From contig JAWKTE010000008.1 of assembly GCA_041401985.1 (NCBI GenBank), forward strand, positions 62,001 through 126,000: DNA of 64,000 nucleotides. The letters run 5' to 3'. The translations under genes were made by a program, and so were the position numbers. Shown one piece after another: positions 42,493 to 51,387 of the stretch. The first letter of the stretch is position 1. The number at the start of each line of letters is the position of its first letter. The stretch comes from JACKHA01 sp041401985. Its GTDB lineage: Bacteria; Planctomycetota; Phycisphaerae; Phycisphaerales; UBA1924. The notes below the pieces were generated by a model, which was not told where the DNA came from, did not search any database, and was given only the letters and a program-made list of their open reading frames with translations.

Positions 42493-44056
42493 ATGGCATA
42501 CAACCGCATCGCCGTGTCCGTCGCCTCGATCGTTGGCGTTGTGCTCGCCGGCGAAGCGTACGCCGAAAACCTCCTCTTTCGCTCTCCGGCCCGTGGTCAC
42601 CAACGAACGGTGCGAGAACGTGACCACCAACGGGACGGTCACGCTGGAGAGCAATGCGACGATCACGATCTCCGCCGCATCACTCACGATCTCCGATCCG
42701 ATTGTGGGCCCCTACAACCTTACGATCATTCTCACCGCGGCCGAGTGTGATGAGGTGACCGTCTACCCCACCTTCACACTGACCAGCGGAGGACAATTGG
42801 ACCTCCGGGGCGAAGAAGGCGATCCCGGAGCCCCCGGTACAAGCACGGCCGACGCCACCAGCGGCCAAGCCGGTGGCGGAGGAGGTCGATGCCTCACGAT
42901 CATCTGCCAGGGCGACATCGTCATCAACGGCGCAATCCAGACATATGGTGGCGCTGGTGGCGGTGGCGGAATGGGCGGTGTCGACAACACAGGATCATAC
43001 AACCTCTCCGGAAACGGGGGCGACGGCGGCGCGGGAGGTGCTGGCGGAAACGTGACCATCGCGCATGGCGCGAACACGCCTGCCGACAGCGTGATCTCCT
43101 TCTCCTCGGGTGACTTGGTGGATGCGTACGGCGGGGCAGGGGGACCCGGCGGGAAGGCGGACGGCGGCAGCTACGTCTATTCATGCGCGGATGCGGGCGG
43201 AGTTGGCGGAGATAGCGGAAGCGGTGGCGACGGCGGCGACGTGTACGTCATCGGCCTCAACATCGTGCTTCCCACCGGCGGCTCGACGTACGCCTGGATG
43301 GACGCATCCGGTGGAGCGTCCGGGGCGGCGGGACACGGATACAGCGGTGTTCACGAAAACTCTTGCACTACGCCGTTTCTCTCGGTTACCGGCGCCCAGT
43401 CAGGTTACGTCGGGTCGGCCGGAGATGGCGGAGTGGTGTGGCTCCAATCGACGCAGGTCGCGGGGAGCAACCCAACGTTCACCGGGAACGTCGGCATCCT
43501 AACCAACGGAGGAGGTGGTGGCCTCGGCGGCCCAGGTGGTCGAGGTGGGCGGGTGTCTGATCCGTCGTGCTGCTGCCCCGGCGGCTGGGCGACTCCGCTG
43601 GACGGCGGTGTCGGCGGTGATGCAGGGAGCATATTCCTCACATCGACACGCGTGGGAGGTGGTCCATACTCGATGAGTCTCAGTGCCAGGGGGGGAGATG
43701 GTGGAGTAGGGGGACTCGGTTCGGTGTACTGGGACTCTGCCTCTGATTGCACGGTGGGGTGGGATTGTTTGCCCATGCCTGGCGCGCGCGGTGGAGATGG
43801 AGGCACGGGAGGCAACTTCACGGTCGCTGGCGCGTTCTCCGGGATGCAGTCTGCCTACAGCTTGGCGTGGGACGGTTTTGGGGGGTCTGGTGGGGACGGC
43901 GGCGATGCCGAGTGCGTGGAAGGAAACGGTGGAGCAGGGGGCGACGCCGGCGATCCGGGGTCCTCAAGCGGGGTTCCCGGTGGTTTGAGCCCAAGCGGTG
44001 TTTCTCCAGCTGACGGCAGCGATGGAACCGTGGGCATGTTGTGCATCTGCCCGTAG
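42493..44056 (+). CDS. Exported glycine-rich repeat protein (signal peptide in a different frame)
   Basis: The best start is the ATG at 42493 after CGAAGGAGCAGTG: MAYNRIAVSVASIVGVVLAG, a good signal peptide ending AYAEN. That frame ends soon, and the main ORF (open from 42470, continuing SFALRPVVTNERCENVTTNG) is in the neighbouring frame, so one indel near 42575-42600 separates signal peptide and body. The body, about 490 residues, is Gly-rich with long runs of Gly-Gly-x and Gly-Asp-Gly-Gly, for example GGDGGDVYVIG and GGDGGTGGNF, interrupted by beta-strands, plus scattered cysteines at the end (LCICP). It resembles glycine-rich adhesins or beta-helix surface proteins. Function unknown. Confidence 0.6.
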
Positions 44057-44188
44057 TCTGCTGGGGGCAGCGGGATTGCCGGAATGCCGAACCGATCCGC
44101 GAGGACCCGAATAGCGGCAACTGGAGTCACGGACACCAGCTGGCTCCGTAGCTGTTCGGGCTGCCCGATTGCGCCGTAGCATTGCCCC

Positions 44189-45007
44189 ATGCTCCGACTC
44201 GGCGTGAACCTCGACCATGTCGCGACGCTGCGCCAGGCCCGCTACCGCACCGGCGGCGGGTCCGGCGCCAGCTCAGGAACCAGCCCCGAGGCCATCGGCG
44301 AGCCAGACCCCATCCGCGCCGTCCACGAGGCCGAACTCGGCGGGGCCGACTGCCTCACCGTCCACCTGCGCGAGGACCGTCGCCACATCGTGGACCGCGA
44401 GGTCGCGGCCATGCGTCCGCTGGCCCGGGTGAAGTTCAATCTCGAGATGGCCGCGACCGAGGAGATGGTCGGGGTCGCGCTGGCGATCAGGCCCCACATG
44501 GTCACGCTGGTGCCCGAGGGTCGGGCCGAGGTGACGACCGAGGGCGGGCTGGACGTGGTGGGTCAGAGCGACCGCCTGGGCGGGATGGTCGAGCGGCTCA
44601 AGGGCGAGGACATCGCCTGCAGCGCGTTCGTGGACCCGGACCTGACACAGATCGAGGCCGCGGCGGCGGCGGGGTTCACCGCGTGCGAGCTCCACACTGG
44701 GCCGTACGCCCTGGCGTTCGCCCGTGCGGGCGGCTCGTTCCGCGACCCGCACCTGCTGGTGGCCTACGACGCGGTGACGACCGCCGGGCGTCTGGCGGTG
44801 GAGGCGGGTCTGCAGTTCAACGCGGGGCACGCCCTGAACTACGCCAACGTCCAGCCGATCGCGATGCTGGACCGGATCGAGGAACTGCACATCGGGCACG
44901 CGATCGTGGCCCGGGCGGTGTTCGTGGGGCTGCGCCAGGCGGTCGCGGACATGAAGCGCCTGATGGTCGAGGCGGTGCTGCTGCGGGGGGCCAGGGCGAA
45001 GGTCTGA
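44189..45007 (+). CDS. pdxJ: Pyridoxine 5'-phosphate synthase
   Basis: 272 residues, slightly longer than usual because of an insert SGASSGTSPEAIGEP near the N terminus. Conserved PdxJ elements are LGVNLDHVATLRQARY, GGADCLTVHLREDRRHI, KFNLEMAATEEM, TLVPEGRAEVTTEGGLDV, TACELHTGPYA and LQFNAGHALNYANV. The enzyme condenses 1-deoxy-D-xylulose 5-phosphate with 3-amino-2-oxopropyl phosphate to make pyridoxine 5'-phosphate, the deoxyxylulose-dependent vitamin B6 route. Translation starts at an ATG close to AGCATTGCCCC with no strong ribosome-binding site. No pdxA is in view. Confidence 0.95.
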   Translation: MLRLGVNLDHVATLRQARYRTGGGSGASSGTSPEAIGEPDPIRAVHEAELGGADCLTVHLREDRRHIVDREVAAMRPLARVKFNLEMAATEEMVGVALAIRPHMVTLVPEGRAEVTTEGGLDVVGQSDRLGGMVERLKGEDIACSAFVDPDLTQIEAAAAAGFTACELHTGPYALAFARAGGSFRDPHLLVAYDAVTTAGRLAVEAGLQFNAGHALNYANVQPIAMLDRIEELHIGHAIVARAVFVGLRQAVADMKRLMVEAVLLRGARAKV

Positions 45008-45095
45008 GCCGACCGGGAGGCCGGTCGCCCTTCAGTGGTCCGTCGGTGCGACCGATAGCCGATGCGGGCGACGGCTCCGCTGGAGGAGACGGTCC

Positions 45096-45155
45096 GGAGC
45101 GGGGACGCCCCGGCTCGCGTTGGTCCGGGGCGGTGACGCCCCGGCTCGCGTTTGG
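45096..45155 (+). repeat. Direct repeat of a GC-rich 28-29 base unit
   Basis: Two copies of GGCGGTGACGCCCCGGC / GCGGGGACGCCCCGGC, each ending CTCGCGTT, lie in tandem. Each contains the palindrome CGGGG-N-CCCCG. The element sits in the gap between pdxJ and the polymerase-like gene. Confidence 0.6.
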
Positions 45156-45268
45156 GCGGCTGGATCGGGTTCCGGTCCGAGAATCCGGCGAGTCGGCCCG
45201 CACCTTGCGGAGTGGCGGGCGTACAGAGGTGGCCGGCCGGTTGGGGCCGGCCCGGGGCGGAGCGACGC

Positions 45269-46858
45269 ATGGGATCGGCGCTGATGCTGGGATCGGTGGT
45301 GGCGACGGCGATCGTGGTCGCCGTGCTGCTGCGCGATGCGCTCCAGCGGAAGCACGACGTGCTGTCGTGGAAGCACCTGTTCCTGTGGGGCTTCCTGGTG
45401 TTCTTCGGGACGGGCGGGATCTTCACGGTGGTGTTCAACGCCGGGTCGGAGTTGTACGTGGCCTCCGACCAGGCCAAGGCGATCATGGGGATCTGCGTCC
45501 CGCTGTTCCTGGTCCTGTTCCTGATCGCGTGCGGGTGGGGGCTCAAGGCCCGGTGGGTCGAGAAGATCGTGCCCCCGGTGGACGTGCCGCAGACCACGCC
45601 GGGCGTGCTGATCTGCACCGCGGCGGCGGTGGGGCTGCTGGTCGCGTCGCTGGCGTTTCCCGCCCGGGGCGACTCGCTGCTGACGGCGATCATCGCGTAC
45701 TTCCGCGGCGGGATGTCGGTGACGGCGGCGGGGCTGGCGACGTATTGGCTGCTGGCCCAGCGGTTCAACCCGCTGTCGTGGGCGGTGTTCATCGGGACGA
45801 TCGGGATCTCGCTGATCGCGTCGATCTCGGGCGAGTCGGGGCGTCGGCAGTTGCTGGGCGTGCTGATCATCGTGCCGTGGGTGTGGTATTACACGCACCT
45901 GCGGTACCAGCGTCTTGGCGCGTGGGTGCCGAAGGCGGCGATCGTGATGGCCGCGGGCTTCGTGCTGCTGGTGGGGTACTCGGGCGTGCGGGCCGGGCTT
46001 CGGGGCGACGACCGGAGCGTCGGCACGCTGACCAGCGCGCTGATGCAGTCGGCCACGTCGGCGGACCTCTCGACGCGGAACCTGTTGCAGGACCTGTTCC
46101 TGCAGGACGCGGCGACGAACTCGATGTACATCATCGATACCTACGGCCCGATGCACGAGCAGCAGCCGCTGCGGGGGCTGATCTGGATGGTCGTGAACCC
46201 GATCCCGCGTGCGCTGTGGCCCGAGAAGCCCGACGCGCTGGGGCTGGAGATCACGGGGCTGCTCAACGCCCAGGGCAACCTGGCGCCGGGGATCATCGGG
46301 CACGGGTGGGCGGAGGTCGGCTTCGTCGGGGTGATCTATTACGCGCTGGCGTTCGGGTTCATCTGCGGGGCGGTCGATCGTCTGCTGCAGGTGCGGGCGG
46401 CCAATCCGTTCTTCGTGATCGCGTTCGGATCGACGATCGGTCAGCAGATCGGCATGAGCCGCGGCGACACCCCGCTGTTCCTCTTGCAGTCGGTGCTGAC
46501 GATCGGGATGGCGATGGGCGTGATGTACGCGTGCAAGATCCCGTTCAACAGCCTGATGGCGGCGTTCCCGCGTCTGAGGACCGGGGCGACGGAGGCCCAG
46601 GAGGGCGACGAGGCAGCGGCCTACGAAGACGCGGACGAGGCGGAAGAGGGGCACGCCGACGGGTTGGATGACGCTGGGCGCGAAGCGGGCGGAGTGGACG
46701 CCGCGGAGCCGGTGGCGGACGCGGGTGATGGTGGGAGGCCGGTTGAGCAGCCCGACGATTGGGGCACGTACCCCGTGGGCTCGGCGGACTGGGGCCAGGC
46801 GTCGGCCGGGTGGGCCTACAGCGAGCCGGCGGGCGACGCCGAGCCGCCGCGGGCGTGA
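45269..46858 (+). CDS. Multi-spanning membrane protein, O-antigen polymerase (Wzy)-like
   Basis: 529 residues from the ATG at 45269 (GGGGCGGAGCGACGC upstream). About ten hydrophobic segments are seen, for example GSVVATAIVVAVLL, FLWGFLVFFGTGGIF and YALAFGFICGAVDRLL. A hydrophilic loop near 295-330 contains VVNPIPRALWPEKPDALG, a signature I associate with Wzy-type oligosaccharide repeat-unit polymerases. The last about 95 residues are very acidic and disordered. Wzy enzymes join lipid-linked repeat units at the periplasmic face. No other polysaccharide genes are adjacent, so the call is based on topology and the motif. Confidence 0.65.
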   Translation: MGSALMLGSVVATAIVVAVLLRDALQRKHDVLSWKHLFLWGFLVFFGTGGIFTVVFNAGSELYVASDQAKAIMGICVPLFLVLFLIACGWGLKARWVEKIVPPVDVPQTTPGVLICTAAAVGLLVASLAFPARGDSLLTAIIAYFRGGMSVTAAGLATYWLLAQRFNPLSWAVFIGTIGISLIASISGESGRRQLLGVLIIVPWVWYYTHLRYQRLGAWVPKAAIVMAAGFVLLVGYSGVRAGLRGDDRSVGTLTSALMQSATSADLSTRNLLQDLFLQDAATNSMYIIDTYGPMHEQQPLRGLIWMVVNPIPRALWPEKPDALGLEITGLLNAQGNLAPGIIGHGWAEVGFVGVIYYALAFGFICGAVDRLLQVRAANPFFVIAFGSTIGQQIGMSRGDTPLFLLQSVLTIGMAMGVMYACKIPFNSLMAAFPRLRTGATEAQEGDEAAAYEDADEAEEGHADGLDDAGREAGGVDAAEPVADAGDGGRPVEQPDDWGTYPVGSADWGQASAGWAYSEPAGDAEPPRA

Positions 46859-46950
46859 GTCTGCGGGCCCGGCGGCGCAGGCACTGATCAACGCGAGCGG
46901 ATGAACCGTCGCCGGTGGGGGATACCCTGTATCCCTTCACGGAGGCCGCC

Positions 46951-48573
46951 ATGTCCACGTTCCGCACGCTCCCCCGCGACACCAACCAGGCCCTGGGCAT
47001 CGCCCAATACGCGATCGACTTCATGCGCCAAGGCGCCCCCTCGCCCGCGGTGCTGGAGCGGACCAACCTGTTCCACACCGACGCGACGCTGTGCGGCCTG
47101 TCGGCCCTGGCCCTGGGCACCAACGCCCCGAACCTGCTGCGGCGCGAGGCGATGCAGTACGCCGTCCCGCCCGGCGACCATGGCCCGGGCCTGGGCACGT
47201 CCAAGCACCACGGGGCGACGTTCTTCGGCTCACTCCAGAACGGCAAGCAGGTGCGTGTCAAGGCGGAGAAGGCGATCGTCGCGAACTGCGCCGCGGTCCG
47301 CGAGTGGGACTCCAACGGCACGAACTTCGGCTACGACCCGGAGCGCGGCAACACCGCCGGCGAGTTCGGGCACAACGACTTCTATCCGGTTGCCGTGGCC
47401 GCGGCCCAGATGCTCGGGGCGGACGGTGCGACGGCCCTTCGCGGCATGGTGTGCATCGACGAGATCCGCGGGCGCTTGGCCGAGGTCTTCAGCCTGAAGT
47501 CGTACAAGGTCGACCACGTCGTGCACGGGGCGATCGGCTCCGCGGCCACGTTCGGGGCGATGGTCGGCGCGACGCCCGAGCAGATCGAGAGCGCGATCGG
47601 CATGTTCGTTGCGCATCACATCCCGTTCCGGGCCATCCGCGCGGGCAAGCAGTTGTCGGACTCGAAGGGCTCGTCGGCGGCGATCTCGACCGAGGCGGCG
47701 ATCCTGTGCGTGAAGCGGTCGATGGCTGGGTTCCTGGGGCCGCGCGACATCTTCCGGAACCCCGAGGCGATCTTCCGGATCTTCGAAGGCCCGGGGCAGA
47801 TGTTCCAGAAGGTGGGGGCGAGCCAGGCCAACACCGAGAAGAAGGACGCCAGCCCCTTCGACCTGCACCTGGCGATGGACGGCGACGACTTCACCGTCAT
47901 GGGCATGCACTTCAAACTGGGGCTGTACGAGCACCAGTCGGCGGGTGCGCTCCAGGCGATGATCACGCTGCTGGGCAAGTCGCCCGACCTGCTCAAGGGC
48001 GAGGACGCGATCAGGACGATCAAGATCGTCGCGTACGAGCCGGCGTTCGGCATCATCGGCGACCCGGCCAAGCGCAAGCCCACGACCCGCCAGTCGGCCG
48101 ACCACTCGATGGTGTACATCGTTGCGACGCTGCTGCGCAAGGCGATCGAGAAGAAGGCCGCGGGCTGGACGGAACTCATGCTCGAGCCCGAGGACTACTC
48201 GCCCCGCGCGATCGAGAACCCGCTGACCCGCCGCCTGATGGACAAGATCGAGTTCGCCCACGGCGGGGGCGAGTACGACAGCCGCTACCCCGACGGTATC
48301 CCGACCTCCGTGGTCATCACCGACGGGGCGGGCAAGACGCACGACTCCGGCCTGGTGATGTACCCCGGCGGGCACGCGCGGAACGCCAGGGGCCAGACGC
48401 CGGTGGACCTGCGGGCGGTCTTGAACCACAAGTTCGCGCTGCTTGGCGGGCTGGTGGAGAAGGACTCGGCGGGGATCATCGCGAGGTACTCGGGCCTCGA
48501 GAAGAAGTCCGCGGCGGACGTGCAGGCGATCAACGACTTCGACCTGAAGATCGGGGCGTCGTTCGAGGCGTAG
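46951..48573 (+). CDS. MmgE/PrpD family protein
   Basis: 540 residues from the ATG at 46951, chosen because GGAGG lies five bases upstream; 46915 is an alternative. MmgE/PrpD features include the N-terminal helical domain, EFGHNDFYPVAVAAAQ, SYKVDHVVHGAIGSAATFGA, KGSSAAISTEAAILCVKRSM and NRRL-like C-terminal parts. Family members are 2-methylcitrate dehydratases, cis-aconitate decarboxylases or related enzymes. No prpB or prpC lies nearby, so the substrate is undefined. A terminator-like hairpin lies right after the stop. Confidence 0.85.
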   Translation: MSTFRTLPRDTNQALGIAQYAIDFMRQGAPSPAVLERTNLFHTDATLCGLSALALGTNAPNLLRREAMQYAVPPGDHGPGLGTSKHHGATFFGSLQNGKQVRVKAEKAIVANCAAVREWDSNGTNFGYDPERGNTAGEFGHNDFYPVAVAAAQMLGADGATALRGMVCIDEIRGRLAEVFSLKSYKVDHVVHGAIGSAATFGAMVGATPEQIESAIGMFVAHHIPFRAIRAGKQLSDSKGSSAAISTEAAILCVKRSMAGFLGPRDIFRNPEAIFRIFEGPGQMFQKVGASQANTEKKDASPFDLHLAMDGDDFTVMGMHFKLGLYEHQSAGALQAMITLLGKSPDLLKGEDAIRTIKIVAYEPAFGIIGDPAKRKPTTRQSADHSMVYIVATLLRKAIEKKAAGWTELMLEPEDYSPRAIENPLTRRLMDKIEFAHGGGEYDSRYPDGIPTSVVITDGAGKTHDSGLVMYPGGHARNARGQTPVDLRAVLNHKFALLGGLVEKDSAGIIARYSGLEKKSAADVQAINDFDLKIGASFEA

Positions 48574-48592
48574 GCCGGCTCTCCGAGCCGGC
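48574..48592 (+). terminator. Hairpin after the MmgE/PrpD gene, possible terminator
   Basis: Perfect stem GCCGGCTC / GAGCCGGC with a three-base loop directly after the stop. No T run follows, so termination is uncertain. Confidence 0.45.
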
Positions 48593-48692
48593 ACTCCTAC
48601 CGGTGCTTCCAAGCCTCGCAAGGACCGTTGCCGCAAACCGCGCCGAGAACGCCGAGATGGACACGACGCGCTGCAAAACGCCACCGCTGCGA

Positions 48693-49283
48693 TCACCCCT
48701 CCGGCGTGTCCAGCAGCGACTGCAGCCGCCCGCCCAGCGGCTCGGGCAGGCGGGCCGGCCACGAACCGTCCACCAGGCCGATGCCGATCAGGTCGCGCAC
48801 ATGCGTGCGGTCCTTGTCGCGGAACGCGGTCAGGTTGATGCTGACCAGCGCCTCCGGGTCCAGCACCCGGAACTGGCCGAGGTCGGTTGATGCGTCCACG
48901 TCCGGGTTGGGCTGGGGCTCCCCGGCGCGGACGAACTCCCGCGCGTACACGATGCGGACCGCGTCCCGCGCCTTGGCCGCAGGGTGGTCGAGGAAAAGGT
49001 CGATACCCGCCGCGGCCCGGTGCACCATGCCCGCCGCTTCCAGCGCGGCCTTGGCCCTGGCGAAGTCCTCGCGCCGGATCAGGATGTCCACGTCCTGCGT
49101 GTTGCGGACCGCGGCCTCGTCGACGGTCGCGACCCACGCCGCGACCGCGTTGCCGCCGACAACCGCGTGCGCCACGCCCGCTTTGGCCAAGGCGCCCGTG
49201 GCGAGCAGCAACCGTTGGCGGACTCGCTCCACGGCGTTCACCATGCGTTGAAGGACGTCGGTCTGCCCGTTCGCACCGGCCAC
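48693..49283 (-). CDS. Nucleotidyltransferase-fold protein
   Basis: 196 residues. The pattern of a small nucleotidyltransferase is present: HAVVGGNAVAAWVA, then NTQDVDILI carrying the Asp-x-Asp pair, and LSINLTAFRDKDRTHVRDLI in the C-terminal helical part. This resembles MNT-type or AbiEii-like families, seen in toxin-antitoxin systems and in unlinked genes. No HEPN partner or antitoxin is adjacent, so I make no claim of toxin function. The ATG at 49283 has no strong ribosome-binding site; the Met at residue 14 is an alternative. Confidence 0.7.
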   Translation of the reverse strand: MAGANGQTDVLQRMVNAVERVRQRLLLATGALAKAGVAHAVVGGNAVAAWVATVDEAAVRNTQDVDILIRREDFARAKAALEAAGMVHRAAAGIDLFLDHPAAKARDAVRIVYAREFVRAGEPQPNPDVDASTDLGQFRVLDPEALVSINLTAFRDKDRTHVRDLIGIGLVDGSWPARLPEPLGGRLQSLLDTPEG

Positions 49284-49351
49284 GGAGCATGATAGGAGGT
49301 GATGGCGATGACCGGGGAGTCGGCGTGGCGTTGAGTCGCGTAGCGTTCCCC

Positions 49352-49966
49352 ATGCCCGCCGCCCCGAACGAGCAGCCCGACCCGCCTCGCCTCTCCCACG
49401 CCGCCCCCGACGGCTCGGCCCGCATGGTCGACGTCGGGGCCAAGGCGGTCACGAGCCGGTGGGCGACCGCCGAGGCGTTCGTCCGCATCTCGCCGGAACT
49501 GGAGCGGGCGATCCGCGACAACGCGATCGCCAAGGGCTCGGTGCTGGAGGTGGCACGCCTGGCGGGGATCATGGCCGCCAAGCGGACGGACGAACTGATC
49601 CCGCTGTGCCACTCGCTGCCGCTGGACGGCGTGGACGTGGTGGCGGAAGTGATGGAGGGGCGCGTGCATCTGACAGCCACGGCCCGCACGCACGCCCGGA
49701 CCGGTGTCGAGATGGAGGCCCTGACGGCGGTCACGGTCGGGGCCCTGACCGTCATCGATATGGGCAAGGCGATCGACAAGGCCATGGTCATCGAGGGCGT
49801 GCGGTTGCTGGAGAAGCACGGGGGGGCGAGCGGGGGGTATGTGGCGGGCGGTCGTGGTGTTCATGTGGAACGCGAAGGGCGCGAAGGGCGCGGAGAGAGT
49901 CGGGCTTGTGGGGATGGCGATGATCGTGACGGGGTGGGACCGGCAGCGGTGGAGGGTGACCGGTGA
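49352..49966 (+). CDS. moaC: Cyclic pyranopterin monophosphate synthase MoaC, with an extra C-terminal tail
   Basis: 204 residues from the ATG at 49352. Core motifs are ARMVDVGAKAVTSRWATAEA, AGIMAAKRTDELIPLCHSLP, RTHARTGVEMEALTAVTVGA and MGKAIDKAMVIEGVRLLEKH, ending GGASGGYV; the Lys and Asp needed for catalysis are present. MoaC converts the MoaA product to cyclic pyranopterin monophosphate in molybdenum cofactor synthesis. The protein then runs on for about 40 residues (HVEREGREGRGESRACGDGD...) that appear to come from an intergenic repeat. Its stop overlaps the mogA GTG (GTGA). The preceding GTG at 49326 is an alternative start. Confidence 0.92.
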   Translation: MPAAPNEQPDPPRLSHAAPDGSARMVDVGAKAVTSRWATAEAFVRISPELERAIRDNAIAKGSVLEVARLAGIMAAKRTDELIPLCHSLPLDGVDVVAEVMEGRVHLTATARTHARTGVEMEALTAVTVGALTVIDMGKAIDKAMVIEGVRLLEKHGGASGGYVAGGRGVHVEREGREGRGESRACGDGDDRDGVGPAAVEGDR

Positions 49967-50502
49967 GCGCGTCTGCCGAGCCGCCGTTGTCGCCGCCGAT
50001 TCGGGCCGCGGTGCTGACGGTCAGCGACCGCTGCTCGCGCGGCGAGCGCGAGGACCGGTCCGGGCCGGCGCTGGTGGCGATCGTCCACGAGCGGCTCGGC
50101 GGCGGGGTCGTCGCGACGCGCTGCGTGCCAGATGATGCCGACGTGATTGCCGCGGCACTGGCGGAGTGGAGTAGGGCTGATCTGTCCGCTCCCGACGCCC
50201 GCCCGATCGACCTGATCCTCTCAACCGGCGGCACGGGCCTGGCCCCGCGCGACGTGACGCCCGAAGCCGCGAAACGCGTGATCGAACGCGAGCACGCCGG
50301 CCTCATGGAACTCGCGCGCCTGCGCTGCTACGCCAAAACGCCCAAGACCTACCTCTCCCGCGGCGTCGCGGGCGTCGCCGGGCGGACGCTCATCCTGACA
50401 CTGCCCGGATCGCCGCGCGGGGCGACGGAGAACCTCGAGGCCCTGCTCGACATCCTGCCGCACGCGATCGAGACGCTGCGGGGGGATGTCAAGGACGGCT
50501 AG
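49963..50502 (+). CDS. mogA: Molybdopterin adenylyltransferase MogA/MoaB family
   Basis: 179 residues from a GTG at 49963 that overlaps the moaC stop as GTGA. It has the MPT-binding fold: AAVLTVSDRCSRGEREDRSG, then LILSTGGTGLAPRDVTPEA, then LPGSPRGATENLEALLDILP, all characteristic. The protein adenylates molybdopterin before metal insertion, the step after MoaC/MoaE. The pairing with moaC indicates a functional molybdenum cofactor pathway. MoaB in place of MogA is possible since the families are hard to separate by eye. Confidence 0.9.
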   Translation: MSASAEPPLSPPIRAAVLTVSDRCSRGEREDRSGPALVAIVHERLGGGVVATRCVPDDADVIAAALAEWSRADLSAPDARPIDLILSTGGTGLAPRDVTPEAAKRVIEREHAGLMELARLRCYAKTPKTYLSRGVAGVAGRTLILTLPGSPRGATENLEALLDILPHAIETLRGDVKDG

Positions 50503-50512
50503 CCGAACGCGA

Positions 50513-50575
50513 TGATGGAGGAGAAGGCATCGAGGCACCCGGCATCGAGGCATCGAGTGCGGAGCCTCGAAGCCC
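50513..50575 (+). repeat. Dispersed repeat E: GGCATCGAGGCA-type units
   Basis: Consists of units GGCATCGAGGCA and GGCATCGAGTGC with spacers. A similar stretch lies at about 58160-58195, upstream of the gmhA start. Confidence 0.6.
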
Positions 50576-50594
50576 GCCACGCCGATGGACCGCA

Positions 50595-51230
50595 TCAGCC
50601 CGCCACGTCCGCCCGCCTCACCGCGTCGCAGAACGCCTCGATCTTGGCCAGGTCCTTCACGCCGCGCTCGCGCTCGACGCCGCTCGACACGTCGACCGCG
50701 TAGGGGCGCACGGTCCGCACGGCCTCGGCGACGTTCTCCGGTGTCAGCCCGCCGGCCAGGATCAGCGGTTTGACGACCCGCTCGGTCGCCCGCGCCACCG
50801 CCGCCCAGTCGAGCGCCTCGCCGCTCCCGGCGCTGGGCCCGTCGACCAGAATCGCCGCGACGTTCTCGTCCTCGTCCCACATCACCAGGTCACGCTCGAA
50901 CGTCTCGGACCCGAACCGCACGGCCTTGATCACGTCGGGCCCGCAGTCCTCGACGGTCTCGGCGTCCTCGTTTCCGTGGAGTTGCGCGTGGTGCACTGGG
51001 CAGATCTGCTCGATGTCGCCGAAGTCGTCGACGCTCATGTCCTGGAACACGCCGACGCCCACGACCATCGGCGGCAGCAGCCCCATCAGGTCGAACGCCT
51101 GCTCGGGGCGCACAAACCTCGGGCTGGCCTGCACGAACACGAACCCGACGGCGTCGGCCCCCGCGTCGATCGCGGCGTACAGGGCTTCCTCGTCGCGGAT
51201 GCCGCAGATCTTGATGCGCGTGCGGGGCAT
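50595..51230 (-). CDS. trpF: Phosphoribosylanthranilate isomerase
   Basis: 211 residues from the ATG at 51230, preceded by GAAGGAGTC. It shows RIKICGIRDEEALYAAIDAG, ADAVGFVFVQASPRFVRPEQ, VHHAQLHGNEDAETVE, KPLILAGGLTPENVAEAV and YAVDVSSGVERERGVKD, which together form the (beta/alpha)8 barrel with the phosphate-binding loops. It carries out the Amadori rearrangement in tryptophan biosynthesis. No other trp genes are in the window. A dispersed-repeat pair lies between it and gcvT. Confidence 0.93.
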   Translation of the reverse strand: MPRTRIKICGIRDEEALYAAIDAGADAVGFVFVQASPRFVRPEQAFDLMGLLPPMVVGVGVFQDMSVDDFGDIEQICPVHHAQLHGNEDAETVEDCGPDVIKAVRFGSETFERDLVMWDEDENVAAILVDGPSAGSGEALDWAAVARATERVVKPLILAGGLTPENVAEAVRTVRPYAVDVSSGVERERGVKDLAKIEAFCDAVRRADVAG

Positions 51231-51254
51231 GGAGACTCCTTCGATTCTCACCGC

Positions 51255-51386
51255 TGAGGCACGGAGGCACGGAGAGAGCCAAGGCGAATGACGATGCAAC
51301 TCGTGGAGACTCGTCGGTGTCGGTCTTCAGGCCGACACGAGACCCGGCACGGCATTCCTCCGTGGCTCCGTGTCTCCGTGGTTCGC
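51255..51386. repeat. Dispersed repeat B: paired arms of CACGGAGG-type units
   Basis: The left arm (51256-51278) reads CTGAGGCACGGAGGCACGG. The right arm (about 51358-51385) is the reverse-complement type (CTCCGTGGCTCCGTGTCTC). The core between contains the hairpin GTGTCGG / CCGACAC. A second element with different core but the same arms is at 56478-56604. Confidence 0.75.
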
Positions 51387-51387
51387 T

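Noticed and set aside
44182..46671. An 829-residue plus-strand frame across pdxJ and the polymerase-like gene
   Set aside because: It overlaps pdxJ and the membrane protein in another frame, is Arg/Gly-rich and has no signatures.
45032..46891. A 619-residue minus-strand frame opposite the membrane protein
   Set aside because: Arg/His-rich shadow; the plus-strand protein has about ten clear hydrophobic segments.
48693..49283. Reading the nucleotidyltransferase as half of a toxin-antitoxin pair
   Set aside because: No HEPN or antitoxin partner is adjacent on either side, so the system cannot be supported.
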